A DNA stretch of 64,000 bases, from positions 60,293,818-60,357,817 of the forward strand of contig NC_133658.1 in assembly GCF_037893015.1 (NCBI RefSeq), given 5' to 3'. The notes below the pieces were generated by a model. That model saw nothing but the letters and a program-made list of their open reading frames with translations. It was not told the origin of the DNA and did not search any database. A program made the position numbers and the translations under genes. The number at the start of each line of letters is the position of its first letter. The stretch's first letter is position 1. Positions 22,071-33,961 of the stretch are shown here, piece by piece. Origin of the DNA: Macrotis lagotis (lineage: Eukaryota; Chordata; Mammalia; Peramelemorphia; Peramelidae).

Positions 22071-23224
22071 ATTCTTGATCTTAGACAAATAATTTTCTAT
22101 CTTCAGAAATAAGTTTCTTTATCTATAAAACAAGAAGGGAAGGTTAGAATAAATGATCTTTAATATCCCTTATAAGAATGAGACATCAAAAAAAAAAAGA
22201 ATGAGACATCAATATGGATAGCCTTTAACTTATAAAATAAGTCATAGGGAGTTGCCTAAGGCATATGGAAGTTGTAACTTGCCCAGGGTTAGCTAGAATG
22301 TCAGAAGCAGGATTTGAATTCAGCTCTGGCCCAATACACTATACACCACAACAGACTGCCTCCCAAAGTCCCTCCTTATTCTAAAAATCTCACAATCAGA
22401 ATTTTATTCTCTCCAATAATGATGCCACCTCTTTTAACTCCAGGAGCCCGTAGCTAACCCTGTGTAAATTTCTGCTCCTTCAAGAATGGGACCCAATATT
22501 ATTAAACTTAAAATAGAAAGCTTACCTGTCCAAATGTGTAAAGATTAGCATTGGGATGTGACAGCCCATTGAATCACCTCTTAACAAGGCTGCCTTCATC
22601 CAATTCATTCCACAAGTAATAACCAGTTTCCAACATAGCAGCAATTCTAAGCCTTCTATGTAATTCCTGATAGCTTAAATGTTCCCATTGATATCATGGG
22701 ACTTATTAGTTTCCTGAAATACAATTGGAAATGGCTGCATTTCTCATTCTCCAATCAATAAGGCATCAAAGAGCGGCAAGGAGAAGGTGCTGAGTCATGA
22801 CAGTTTCATTTAGAAAGTCTCTGATGAGAATGAGCAAATGCTCAAGCCCCTTGAGTCTTCTATACTTCACAAAACAGAAAGGAACAGCAGTCATTTGGAG
22901 AAACTTAGGTAATTTAGGGAATTTTTAGTCAAATTTTTAGTCTCTGCATTCAAATGAATTTCCTTAATATCGGTTCATACTTCAATAAATTTCAAAGCAT
23001 TAAATATTTCCAACATTGCAATGGCATTGCACTGAGTAGAACTGTGACCAATGACTACGAGCAATGCATTAACAAGGGGATAGTTGAAATTATAAAAATG
23101 TTAACTGTTGGTTTGGGAAGTACCTCAGGGTAACTAAGAATTCATTTCAACTCAGGGAGCAAATATTCACCATTTATATGTTAGTTAAAAAACATCAGTA
23201 CTGAATGGAATAGATGTATTAGTC
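22071..23224. other. Unassigned, with MIR fragments
   Basis: 22075-22180 is a SINE-like scrap and 22225-22360 a MIR fragment (GAAGTTGTAACTTGCCCAGG). The remainder is unrecognised and non-coding. Confidence 0.45.
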
Positions 23225-23700
23225 AAAATGGCTGCCAGTACAAGCCCTGGATTCCTCACCAGACCAAATAATGATCAAGAAATACAGTAAGAAAAAAAAA
23301 GAAATACAGTAAGAAACTACAGGAAGTGACTTCTTCCAATTCAGAACTACAAAAGTGATCAGCTGGAATGTAAAAAGAAAGGTCTCCCAGAAGTGCTGAA
23401 ATGGGTTAGGGACACATAATCTGCAAAACTGTGTTTGGGGACAACAAAAGTGAAGATCCCAGGGAGGGAATTTTGGAAGCCCTGGAGAACAGCAGTGGGC
23501 AATGACCAGTGCAGAGCTGCAGCACTAAGAAGAAGACAAACCCAGGATGGGAGGATCTGAGGGCCCTACACTGTCCTGAGACACCAAAGAAGGTCTTGAA
23601 GATCTAGCACCCCGAACCTCAAAGATCCTGAGGGGGAATGAACCCCAGGAAGTAGGAGTCATCATAGGAACACAAGTGACTCAGAATAAACCCAAACAGT
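23225..23700 (+). mobile_element. Possible L1 5' UTR fragment
   Basis: Begins AAAATGGCTGCCAGTACAAG, followed by purine-rich, relatively GC-rich sequence (CCCTGGAGAACAGCAG, GACACCAAAGAAGG) like a LINE 5' leader. No ORF1 follows, so this call is weak. Confidence 0.35.
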
Positions 23701-23894
23701 GCCAACTACCATTACCAAAAAGTGCAGCTGTGTGGGCAGAGCCTGCTACTGTCCCTAAGTGGAAAGCCTTCCCCTCCCCTACTTCCAAACTCAATCACTT
23801 GAAATCCTATCCCTCAACCAAGGCTGGAGTTGTCACTGATCCCCTTCCTTCTGTGCATTCATCTTCATCATCATCATCATCATCAGGATAGTTA

Positions 23895-24080
23895 ATTTTA
23901 TGGTGCCTACTACATTATAGTTATTATGCTAAGCACATAATCTTCACAACCATCCTGGCAGGTGCTATTATTATACAAGAATTTGAGGGAAAGAGATTAA
24001 ATGACTTTCCCAAGTTTCCACAGTTAGTGTCTGAGACCAAATTTGAACTTGGGTCTTCCTTGATTCCAGGCTCCTGAACC
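23895..24080 (-). mobile_element. MIR-like SINE, minus strand relative to its tRNA head
   Basis: GTTATTATGCTAAGCACATA, CTGGCAGGTGCTATTATTA, AAATGACTTTCCCAAG, AGTGTCTGAGACC, then the reverse head. A (TCA)n run precedes it at 23862-23885. Confidence 0.7.
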
Positions 24081-24450
24081 ATCTAATTGCCTACTGTATT
24101 TAATGTAAGTATTATGGTACCCATTTTCATTCAAGTAGAAAGGGAAGGGTCATAGGAATCCCTAAGTAAATTGATGAGTTCCTCAATCAACTAGCTGAAA
24201 TTATAGGGTACAAGACATCTTAAAAGGGACCTGACAGATACCTCTATGTGGGGTCTTCCTGACTCCAGGCTCTATGAATCATCCAACTGCCTCTTTATTT
24301 AATGTAAGTATTATGGTGGCTATTTAACATTCAGGTAGATAGGGGAGGGTCAGAGGAGTCCCTGAGCAAACAGATGAGTTCCTCAATCAACTAGATGAAA
24401 TCACAAGGCACAAGACTTCTTCAGAGGGAACTGAGAGATACCTCTATATG
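24051..24450 (+). repeat. 200-bp tandem duplication, two copies
   Basis: Units 24051-24250 and 24251-24450 both run from GGGTCTTCCTGAC/TTGA-type sequence through TTTAATGTAAGTATTATGGT, GATGAGTTCCTCAATCAACT and GAGATACCTCTAT. Divergence is roughly 20% by eye, so the event is old. The first ~50 bp of the unit is the end of the MIR-like SINE. Confidence 0.8.
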
Positions 24451-25124
24451 AGGTATCTGAGTGTTCCCACTGGCATCTTGCAGAGATTATGGAACTTTCC
24501 ATTGCCTCCCAGTGACAGAGAAAACCTCCAAGATGATCAGCTGCCTAGGACACAGCATGTCAGTCTTTGATCAGAGCAAAATTCCATGCCATGGTCTATA
24601 AACCAAACCGACAAACCAGCTTACTTTGGGAACATTCTTTTCCATTTTGCTCCTTTTAGAAGAAACAGCTAGACCAAGAAATGGCCACTGCAGGGCAGAG
24701 GCATGTGAACACTGTGAGTTCTCAGAGGCAACCTTAGCAGAAACATCATTAGAATGGACTTTCCCCTTCCAAGTGATAGCAGATATGGGTCTAAGAGAGA
24801 AGTTTATGGAAAATGTTGAACCCTAAAATACGGGTTTTACCCATATTTCATGGAGGAGGTGGATCAGGGATTTTGATATCTTAAACAACAGAATTCTGGA
24901 ATTTAGCCCGCAAGTAGAAGAAGGCAGTTATGCTGGGTAGTGTCAGCTTTGGGAATGAGGGAAGTGAGTCTTGTGAATATACTGAAGTTCAAGAGTGTGG
25001 TGACCAAACTTTATAAAAGGAAAAGGGGATTTCTTGATGCAACATGCAAAAAGAAATTATCTTTATGATTCCTGAGCATTTTCCTTGGAGAGCAAAGCTA
25101 GTGAGTTATTTCAATGGGGTGGAA
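24451..25124. other. Unassigned non-coding stretch
   Basis: No recognisable gene, RNA gene or repeat. Confidence 0.5.
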
Positions 25125-25350
25125 AAGGAAGAAAACAAACATTTCTTAGGCACCTTCTATCTGATAGGTATTCGATCCTCACAGCAATCATGAGTGCTAT
25201 TATTTTACAGTTGAGGAAACTGAGACAGACAAAGGTTAAGTTATTTGACAAGTTACTCAGCTAGTAAATGTCTGAAATGGGATTTGAACTCAGGACTTCC
25301 TCAATCCAGAGCCAGAGTTCTATCCATTGTGCCACCCAACTGCCTCTAGG
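25125..25350 (-). mobile_element. MIR-like SINE
   Basis: AACATTTCTTAGGCACCTTC, GATCCTCACAGCAATCATG, TTACAGTTGAGGAAACTGAG, GATTTGAACTCAGGAC, TCTATCCATTGTGCC. Nearly full length. Confidence 0.8.
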
Positions 25351-25899
25351 TGTCTAGCTTTTCCTTCTACTGTGATGGCTTCTTTGGCGTGGATTCTCAG
25401 ACTAAAAGGGAGCTTCAGAAGTCATCTGTTCTAGATCAACCCAATTCAAATAAGTCATCAAACCACTTCCCTCCCCAAAACACTCACATTGAGCAAACAC
25501 ATCCATCTCTCCTTGGCAGTGAGCACTGGGTGAGAGGGAGTGGGTGCCTCATAGGGAATTTTTTCCTTATGTGAATGTTCAGCAAATAGCAAATAGGTCA
25601 AAAAGAAAAACCTGCTTTTCTTTCAAACAGCATTGGCCCAGCCAAAACAGTCCCACTCCTATAATTTAGGGAAGAGATGCACTTAGCTTGGCTGAGGAGA
25701 CTTAGAAACAATTTCTGCCCTCATAACTCTCCTAAAAAGTTGATAGGTTAGGCTTTTATCCTTTAGGAAAACATCCAGAAAGTTGCCTCATTTAAAATAA
25801 AATCCTATAGACTCACATAGAAAAATCCTATTTATAATAGAGCTTATTACTACTCAGATTCAGAATCCTGAATGTTAAATTCTGATGCAACTAACCTGA
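25351..25899. other. Unassigned non-coding stretch
   Basis: Nothing recognised. Confidence 0.5.
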
Positions 25900-26300
25900 A
25901 CCAAAGTGCCTACCCACTGCTTGAGAAACCCTTGATCCATCTGGAGTATATGAAGGTAGCAGAATATTACAAAGCAGGAAGAAATCACAAATAGGAGGAA
26001 TGTAGAGAAATAGGAGATTTCCACAAACAGATGCAGACTGAATTAAGCAGAGCCAGAATGACCACACAATGACTACAATGATGCACATGAAAAGAACCTT
26101 AAGAGAAATCCACTCTGAATAAATGAAAAACCAATAACAGTCCCAGAAAATGGGGATATATTTCCTTTCTTCTGACAAAGGAGCAGAACCACCAGGAAAG
26201 AATAATAATACATCATCAGACATTGTCTATGGATCTGGTTTTCATTTAACTGTTTTTCCTTGTTATAAGGGACAGTTTAATAATAGATGAAGGGGAGTGT
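25900..26300 (+). mobile_element. L1-like 3' region fragment
   Basis: ACAGATGCAGACTGAATTAA, GCAGAGCCAGAATGACC, ACAATGACTACAATGATG and a late TTGTTATAAGGGACAG block resemble the 3' part of marsupial L1-like elements (ORF2 end into 3' UTR). Heavily diverged; family uncertain. The minus-strand open frame across it is not a gene. Confidence 0.4.
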
Positions 26301-26439
26301 TGGAGTCAGCTCCAACCAACTGGAGATTGTTAAAATTTCCCTGTGAGCTTTTGAGCCTTGGAAATCAGCAAAAACTATAAATCAGGGCTTGATCTCTTTT
26401 TTGTGGTTATTATTAATTGTGAGACTTAAGAAAGTAATA

Positions 26440-26670
26440 TGGGGGGGGGGGGCTAGAGCCACCAACATTGCAATCAGGAAGACCTGAGTTCAAATGTGAC
26501 CTCAGACATTTACTAGCCATGTGACCCTGGGCAAGTCACTTTACCCTATTTTCCTCAGTTCCTCATCTGTCAAATAACCGGAGAAAAAAATGGCAAACTA
26601 CTTTGCCAAGAAAACTTCAAATAGGGTCAACAAAGAATGAATAAGACTGAAAAAGACTGAACCTCAGGGG
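26440..26670 (+). mobile_element. BovB-tailed tRNA SINE (MAR1-like)
   Basis: Preceded by a G11 run. Head GAGTTCAAATGTGACCTCAG, AGTTCCTCATCTGTCAAATA, GGCAAACTACTTTGCC and a degraded GGGTCAACAAAGAATGA tail. Confidence 0.8.
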
Positions 26671-26964
26671 TATGAGACCCTGAAACCACATAGCCATTAC
26701 AATTTCAAAGAACCAACAGGTAGTAGTTGAGAATAGCTCAGTGGACAGCCAGCAAATGACAACATTGTGGAGGACCAAAAATGGTAGATGATCAGTTCAG
26801 CAGAGGGCAATAGCTAAGTTCTTCTGAAAAGATTGAAGGGTAGCAGAAGAAGGAACAGTGTCAGAGACAAAGAGAGGTTCCAGCTAGACCATACTCAATA
26901 GGATCATAAATTGTCCATTTAGATAACCATAATTCCTATTCTCTCTCATTGGCAGTGTGGTAAT

Positions 26965-27280
26965 TTGTGGGAAAATCTACTCCTCCTTCCTGTGCCACTT
27001 TCTGTACTTTCTATAATTCAGCATCAAGCTTCAGCTGCTGCAGCCTCATCCTGGAACCTCCTTCACCTTGTCAACTCCTTTCTTCCATTGGTCAGCTCCT
27101 CCTGATAATTCCATTTTGGGGAGAGTCCTATGTTTACCAACTTTCATCTCCCTCCTCTCCCAGTCTGACTTTCCAGATTTCATCATTATGTCCCTGCTTG
27201 GGTATCTTCATCCCTAACTTTTCAACTCCTTTTGGTGTGTTGTCTTTCCCTATTATAATGTAAGCTCCCTTGAAGCTCCC
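26965..27280 (+). mobile_element. L2-like 3' remnant
   Basis: Pyrimidine-rich 3' region ending TTATAATGTAAGCTCCCTTG, resembling the end of L2. Low certainty. Confidence 0.4.
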
Positions 27281-27284
27281 CTCA

Positions 27285-27690
27285 GGAGTAGGGCAGGGAA
27301 GTGATGCCATGACAAACATATGAATTGGATTTGAGTAAAGGGGTGCTATGCTAAGGCATCAGTCTCACTTTCTCCTCCAGAACCGTCTGAATCCATTGAC
27401 CAAATATGAATCAGGATGACTGGAGATGGTCCTGGATGCAAGGCAGTCAGGGCTAAATGACTTGCCCAAGGTCACATAGCTAGTAAGTGGTAAGTGTCTG
27501 AGGGTAGATTTGAACTCCCATTCTCCTGACTCCAAAGGCCAGTGCTCTATCCACTGGACCACTTAGGATACCTAGATGACAAATTGGATTGCCCCACACA
27601 CACATACATACTCAAATCCAATTCACATGGTTATCATGGCATCACCTCCCTTATGTCATGGTCCTTGAAAATGAAAGACAAATATCTCAG
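27285..27690. mobile_element. RTE-tail repeats around a minus-strand SINE
   Basis: 27285-27437 is a minus-strand RTE tail (GTGATGCCATGACAAACATA, AGATATGAATCAGG-like). 27438-27575 is a minus-strand tRNA SINE (AGGTCACATAGCTAGTAAG to CTATCCACTGGACCACTTAG). 27600-27690 is a plus-strand RTE tail (CTCAAATCCAATTCACATG, GTCATGGTCCTTGAAAATG). The two tails flank the SINE as an inverted pair. Confidence 0.65.
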
Positions 27691-27699
27691 CAGTTCAGC

Positions 27700-28037
27700 C
27701 TGAAAGACATGCCATAGAGAAAAACTATGGAGTCTAAATGCAGAGCAAAGTATACTGTGTTCACTTTTTAAAACTTCTTTTTTATGTTTTTCCATTCTCT
27801 CTCATGTTTTTTTCTCCCTTAATTCTAATTCCTCTTTCACAACATGACTAAAATAGAATATGTTAAACACAATTGTACATATACAACTATTTCCAGAGTA
27901 TACACTACCATTAAGAGTGGAGATAGAAGGAAGGGTGGGAGAAAAATGTGGAACTCACAAATTTGCAAATAGATAAATGTTGAATACTACATTAGCATGT
28001 AATTGAAAAAATAAAATAAAACAAATTTCAATAAAAA
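27700..28037 (+). mobile_element. L1 3' UTR fragment
   Basis: TAGAGAAAAACTATGGAGTC, TAAATGCAGAGCAAAGTATA, AACATGACTAAAATAGAATA, a G-rich block near 27930 and GCATGTAATTGAAAAAATAA, matching the 3' end of the L1 at 42973-43430. 5' truncated. Confidence 0.7.
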
Positions 28038-28623
28038 AGAGAGAGACTCTGGAGCACCAGTTCCTGGCAACAGAAGAGGTTTCTGACCTGCCAACCCAGA
28101 GAAAGAGAACATTAAGCACAACTTGGAAGATTAATGGTGAGACTTCTGCCAGAGCAAGCATGGAGCCCAGGCCAGCTTGGCCCTCAATGCAACCATGGCC
28201 CTTGGCATAGCCGGGGCCTTCAGCATAGTCCAGATACTAGGAAACAGAAGCAGGTCTCTGGGGCCACCCAGCAGGGAGCTGCCTGTCAGCTGCTCCCAGA
28301 GCGCTCAGTACACAGAAGGTAAGGGGATGCGGGGAGACTGTCAAGGTTTCTCCTCTGTCTCTGGGACAAGACTCTTGTGCTTTGTCCATATTCAGACCCT
28401 GCTCACATCTGGACCCCCATACTGCCATAGCAGAGCAGGGATCCTCCTCACAGTTCCAGGGTGGAGAGGAGGGTTTGTGGTCATCCACAGTCCAAAGCAC
28501 AGGCCAGGAGAGCAATCAGAGCCTCTCATAAGACCTTGAAGGAGCTGAGGTCCTTGTGGGGATGTCCCAATAATACTCAAAAGCTCAGGAAGTACCCCCA
28601 AACCAGGGCACAGGCTGAGAAAA

Positions 28624-29850
28624 TGAGTTAACAAAAAAAAAAGGAATCTGATCATAGACAATTACTTTGGTCCCAAGGAGGATCAAAACACACACTCTGA
28701 AAATGACACAGTCCAAGGTCTGCATCCAAAACCTCCACCAAAAATAGGAGTTAGGCTTAGGCAATGGAAGAGCTCAAAAAAGATTTTGAAAATCAAGTAA
28801 GAAGAGAAATGAGAGAGATGCAGGAAAATCGTGAAAAACAAGTTAGCATCTTAGTCAAGGAGATCCAAAAATATACTGAAGAAAACAACATGTTAAAAAC
28901 CAGTTTAGATCAAATGGAAAAAGCAGTCCAAAAAGTTAATGAGGAGAAGAATGCCTTAAAAAGCAGAATTGAGGGGCGGCTAGGTGGCATAGTAGATAAA
29001 GCACTGGCCTTGGAATCAGGAGTACCTGGGTTCAAATCCAGTCTCAGACATTTAATAATTACCTAGCTGTGTGGCCTTGGGCAAGCCACTTAACCCAATT
29101 TGCCTTGCAAAAAAAAAATCCTAAAAAAAAAGCAGAATTGACCAGATGGAAAAGGAGATAAGAAAGCTCTCTGAAGAAAACAACTCCTTCAAATGTAGAA
29201 TAGAGCTAAAGGAAGCTGATGACTTTGCAAGGAATCAAGAAAAAAATAAAACAATACCAAAAGAATGAAAAACTAGAAGAAAACATGCAATATCTCATTG
29301 GGGGAAAAACTAACCTGGAGAACAGATCCAGCAGAGAAAATTTTAAAATTATTGGGTTACCTGAAAGTCATGATCAGGAAAAGAGCCTTGACTTGATTTT
29401 TAAAGAATTTCTACAGGAAAATTGCCCTGGTACGCTAGAAGCAGAGGGAAAAACAGAAACTGAGATAATCTACCGTTTTCCTCTGGAAAGAGATCCAACA
29501 AAATAACTCCCAGGAATATTATAGCCAAATTTCAGAACTCCCAAGTCAAAGAGAAAAATACTACAAGCAGCCAGAATGAAACAATTCAAATATCATTGGA
29601 GCTACAGTCAGGATTACACAGGACTTAGTAGTATCCATATTAAGGGCTCATAGGGTTTGAAATATAATATTCTGGAAGACAAAAGAGCTTGGAATGCAAC
29701 CAAGAATCAACTACCTTGCAAAACTGAACATCCTCTTCCAGGGGAAGAGACAGACTTTCAATAAAACAGGGGAATTTCAAATGTTCCTGTTGAAATGGCC
29801 AGAGCTGAACAGAAAGTTTGATCTTCAAGCACAAGACTTGGGTGAAACAT
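28624..29850 (+). pseudogene. L1-type ORF1 remnant of HAL1 copy A
   Basis: Reads MEELKKDFENQVRREMREMQ, a coiled coil (VNEEKNALKSRIE), then NFKIIGLPESHDQEKSLDLI and LQENCPGTLEAEGKTE (RNA-recognition-type region) and a C-terminal EMFL/PELNRKFDLQ-like end. Several frame changes and a SINE insertion break it. Parallel to copy B ORF1. Confidence 0.8.
28974..29125 (+). mobile_element. Short poly(A) tRNA-derived SINE inside HAL1 ORF1
   Basis: GGGGCGGCTAGGTGGC start, TTGCAAAAAAAAAATCC end. Target duplication AAAAAGCAGAATTGA on both sides lies in the coiled-coil codons of ORF1. Absent from copy B, so younger than the HAL1 insertion. Confidence 0.93.
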
Positions 29851-30344
29851 AGAAAGGGTAGACAAGAAGGGTAAATTATTGAGGGATTTAATGATGATGA
29901 ACTACATGTATTGGGAAAATGGTACTGATAATACTCATATTAACCTTCTAATTTATTAGAGCAGTTAGAAGGAGCATATATACTAGGCACAGGAGAGAGC
30001 TAAATATGAAGGTTTAATATATTATAAAAATGGAGTCATTGGATGAAAAGGCAATGTATTGAGAGAAAGGGAAAGGAGAGGTAGAATGGGCTAAGATATT
30101 TCATGTAAAAAAATAAAAAGCTTTTGCAGTGGAGGGGAAGAAGGTGAGGGGCAATGAGGTAGCCTTCATTTTCATTGGAAATGACTCAGAGAGGAAACAA
30201 CATACATACTAAATAAGGTATAGAAATGTAGAGGAAAAAAGAGTGGAAGGGATGGGAGAAAGGGGAGGGGAAAGGGGGATGTAGGTGATAGAAGAGAGGG
30301 AAAGATTGTGGAAGAGGATAATCAGATATAACACATTTCCTTTT

Positions 30345-30478
30345 TTACTTTTTGCAAGGATTGGGTGGCCTGTGCAGGACCATAGGGCTGGGTTGCTGGT
30401 TCTCTGGGGTGGGATGTAGGCTTGGAGCCTTTTTGCTCCAGGGTCAGTGCTCTGTCTGCTGAGCCACTTGGCTGACCC
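30345..30478 (-). mobile_element. Antisense SINE fixed within the HAL1 family (copy A)
   Basis: Reverse tRNA-SINE remnant (TTTTTGCAAGGATTGGG to GTCTGCTGAGCCACTTGG) flanked by CAGATATAACACATTTCC on the left and GGTCAGAGTGAAAGGA on the right. The same flanks surround the same antisense SINE in copy B (37352-37500). Confidence 0.75.
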
Positions 30479-30887
30479 ACAGCACATTTTTGAAGAGGGT
30501 CAGAGTGAAAGGAAAGAGAAAATATAATAGATGGTAGTGGGGAGGAATGGACCGAGGGAATTACAATCAGCAACAGTAACTGTGGAAAAATATGGAAATA
30601 ACTTTTCTAAAGGTCTTATGATAAAGAGTGCAATCCACCCCAGAGACAGAGCTGATGGTATCTGAACACAGACTGAAGCACATTTTTTTTCTCTTTCTTC
30701 CACTTTATTTCTCATGAGATTTTTTATTGGGGGGGATTATATTTACTCTTACAACAAGACTATTTTAGTAATGTGTAAATACATAAAAAATGTAAATTAA
30801 AATTTAAAAAATCAATAGTTAAAAAAAAGCAAGAGAGAAGTTATCCAGGATATCTAAGGCCAAATAAAAAGGTTTCAATATTTTAAA

Positions 30888-31010
30888 AAAATGTAAACTC
30901 CTTGAGGGCAGAGACTGTCTTTCCTTCTTGTATTTGTATCCCTAGTGCTTAGCTAGTGACTAGGACATAATAAATAGAGGCTTAATAAATACTAATTGAC
31001 TTTGTGTATT
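30888..31010 (+). mobile_element. L2 LINE 3' end
   Basis: AAACTCCTTGAGGGCAGAGA, TTGTATCCCTAGTGCTTAG, TAATAAATACTAATTGACTT. Confidence 0.75.
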
Positions 31011-31753
31011 GGTCAAATTTTTCATTATTTATTTTGCTATGCTGTTTAATTAAGCACATTTTGCTTTGTCCCCTGGCCAATCTACTAGAAAGAAAACAAT
31101 GGTAGGGACCTAAGAGCTGTGACTTTAATAAATGTCTACTGAAAACAAGTCATTTACCTGGGGTAACTTTCATGGCACCTCCATTTAAGGAGGTCAGTGT
31201 TTCACACATTTAACATGTGGTCTAGCCAGATTTTGACTTTGTTTTGTCATTTAAATACAAGAATAGTTTGTCCTTCCATCTCTGATGTCACTGTTCTCAT
31301 TTAGCTCATATATTTTGTTCTTCATTAAGATACTGGAATTACTATGAGAATTTGTGATTTTTAAATTTTCTTTTATTAATTTTTATTTGGGTGAGTGGTC
31401 AAGGCTGTTTCTTCTAATTAGGAAGTTATTAAGTTGACCATAAGGTGTGAACATTTGTTTATGAGTTCAAACATATACAAAAACAAAAAGGAGTCAAAGC
31501 TTCCCAAAGTAATTTGACTTATCTTATTTGAGGAAGGGATTCTACTCACATTGATTGTGTAGACAGGTAAATATCCCCATTCAATCAGTCCATTATTAAT
31601 CCTCTAAGTATCATTTAATCTGGAACCTAATGAACTCACTTATCAAGTCCACTTAACTGGATTTGTTAAACTTTTATAACATTAAAGGAAGCATGGGATT
31701 ATGAATCTGGTTTCTTTTAACTTTTATGAAATAAGAGGATGTACAAGATTGCA

Positions 31754-31758
<5 letters not shown>
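31011..31758. other. Unassigned non-coding stretch
   Basis: AT-rich, no recognised repeat or gene. Confidence 0.5.

Positions 31759-31794
<36 letters not shown>
31759..31794. repeat. (TG)n microsatellite
   Basis: About 18 TG units, followed by a short (TCTG)n. Confidence 0.95.
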
Positions 31795-31795
<1 letters not shown>

Positions 31796-31888
31796 ATCTC
31801 TCTGTCTGTCTGACACAATTTTGCCTAGGAAAAGGCCCTATTAGAATCTTTATTTTTACAAGTTTTTTTTTTAAAAAATCCTGAACCA

Positions 31889-32040
31889 GGGGCAGCTAGG
31901 TGGTGCAGTGAATAGAGCACCGGCCTTGGAGTCAGGAGTACCTGGGTTCAAATCCAGCCTCAGACATTTAATAATGACCTAGCTGTGTGTCCTTGGGCAA
32001 GCCACTTAACCCCATTACCTTGAAAAATCTAAAAAAAAAA
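31889..32040 (+). mobile_element. Short poly(A) tRNA-derived SINE
   Basis: GGGGCAGCTAGGTGGTGC to ACCTTGAAAAATC plus poly(A). Target duplication AAAAAATCCTGAACC. Confidence 0.93.
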
Positions 32041-32369
32041 AATCCTGAACCTGTGCTTAAGCATATCAAAACCTAGATTTTTAACCTCTGTATTGCTTTA
32101 GGTTTATTTAAGTAGCATCAAACTAAACTCATAGAGGAGAGATCTTTCCCATAACAGAATCAATTGAATGGCTCTTGTGCCAATAGTGATGAATCTCAGC
32201 TGGTCCCAACCTATGGAAGTACCTCTTCTTGAGATAGAGAATCTTAGTGAGAAATAACCAGACTCCAGGATATGCCTTTCAGATTCAACCTAACCAGATT
32301 CACATTAGCAAAATGAAATGAATGAAAATGAAGTTGTGAAATTATCCAAATAATTTAAGTCAAAGTTAT

Positions 32370-33185
32370 TCTAGTCACTCAGGTTCAAAAATTTGGAGTC
32401 ATCCTAGACTCTCCTCTCTTCTTCATTTTCATATCTAATTAGACAAGTTTCATTGATCTTATCTTCACATTTCTTTTTCCTCAATCCCCTTTATCTCCAC
32501 TTAGACAGTTTCTCCTTTAAGTCAGATCCTCATTACTTCCCATCTACCCTGTTACACTGGTCTTCTAAATTGTTTTCTTTCTGCTAGTGGCTTTCTTTTC
32601 CAAACCTTTTTCTTTTCCATCCTCCTCTGTATTGCCAATTTTATATCACTAAAACACAAATCTGACCCTAATACTAACCCCCTATTATATACATGCTTAA
32701 AAACCTTCATTGGCTCCATTTTGTTTCTAAGACAAAATACTAAACTTTTAGTCTGGTATTCAAAGCTTAAAAGTTTGGTTGTGATCCATCTTTCCACTCT
32801 TATTTGAGATTATATCTTCCCATATATTATATTTTCTAGTCAAAATTTGCCCATACAAAATATACCTCTTTGTACCTTTGAACAAGAGATTGCCCCATAT
32901 TACCCCCATAAAATTCACTCCATTCTTATCTCTATCTTCCTTCCCATGTTCTCTCCTACAAAAGGTCTTTCCTGATTTTTTTCCATTCCTCGATTAGTGC
33001 TTTCACCCTCTTGAAATTATTTTGGATTTTGGATTTATTTACTTGTGTATGATGTCTCCCTCACCCAACCCAGTAAACTGTAGGGTCCTTGAGTTCAGGG
33101 ACTGTTTTGTTCTTGTCTTTGTATGCCCAACATCTAGCAGAGAGCTTTGGGTGAAGTCAGTATTCTAATAGATCAATGAGGCATT
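32370..33185 (+). mobile_element. L2 LINE 3' half
   Basis: GGAGTCATCCTAGACTCTCC (the L2 GVILDS-type codons), CTTCATTGGCTCCATTTTG, GTCTGGTATTCAAAGC, GGTCTTTCCTGATTTTTTTC, GTAGGGTCCTTGAGTTCAGG, GCCCAACATCTAGCAGAGAG. About 800 bp, degraded. Confidence 0.7.
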
Positions 33186-33807
33186 CCCTTAAGAGATGGG
33201 GATCACAATCTATCCATGCCAGCCCATGGGGACTCCCTATCTCTGTCTTCCCATCAGTCTACCATAAAGGGTCCTCAAGTGTACTGTCTTATCTTAGAAC
33301 TGCCCTTTGGATTGTGGCCTCTTCACCCTAGAATGTCCAACTATCCTTGTGAGACCTTTTCAACTTGAAATATCCCTCAGTATGCCCCAATACTTTCTCT
33401 AATTGTAGAGTTTCTCCTTGAGCCTCCATTTCATAGAAGGACCCTAGCTAAACTTAATATCCTTTCCCAGTCTCTTCCTAGAGTCAGAATTTCACATTTG
33501 GGCTGGGTATCTCATATCCTCCCTCTCCCTCCAGTCATATATTTCTTTGTTTCTTCTACATAATCCCTTGTTTGGAATGTGTTGCAATCAACTAGATACC
33601 AGTACCAAGGAACCCTTATGGGGATCTTTCTAGTTAATTCTTCAGAGACTAAAAGAATATTGGGGTTTAAAAGGTCAGTCTTTGTTTCAGGAAGACACTA
33701 TGATCATCAAAAGAACTCTGAATTTTCTCAAAGGTAATCTGCACCCTTTCCCCAGTTCAATTCTGAGCTCAGCTCATTGCTCATCTGTCCTTTAAAAATA
33801 ATGCTTA
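33186..33807. other. Unassigned non-coding stretch
   Basis: Pyrimidine-rich single-copy-looking sequence, nothing recognised. Confidence 0.5.
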
Positions 33808-33961
33808 CGGGGCGGCTAGGTGGCTCAGTGAATAGAGCAACGGCCTTGTTGTCAGGAGTACCTGGGTTCAAATCCGACCTCAGACACTTAATAATTACCT
33901 ACCTGTGTGGCCTTGAGCAAGCCACTTAACCCCATTGCCTTGAAAAACCTAAAAAAAAAAA
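33808..33961 (+). mobile_element. Short poly(A) tRNA-derived SINE
   Basis: GGGGCGGCTAGGTGGCTC to TTGAAAAACC plus poly(A). Imperfect target duplication AAAATAATGCTTA / AAAAATACTTA. Confidence 0.92.

Larger units (their letters stand above)
28038..30825 (+). mobile_element. HAL1-like half-L1 element, copy A
   Basis: Consists of a 5' UTR (to 28623), one ORF1-type region (28624 to about 29850), a long A/G-rich 3' region and an L1-type 3' UTR with terminal A-rich tail, with no reverse transcriptase ORF. The whole layout is repeated by copy B (36655-39822, opposite strand), so the lack of ORF2 is a family trait. ORF1 is degraded and carries a young SINE (28974-29125). An antisense SINE at 30345-30478 occupies the same internal site as in copy B. 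Possible target duplication of AGAGAGA type at the ends, not certain. Confidence 0.8.

Noticed and set aside
25891-26223. 110-codon minus-strand frame resembling a membrane protein
   Set aside because: Antisense of an L1-like 3' region; no recognisable domain.
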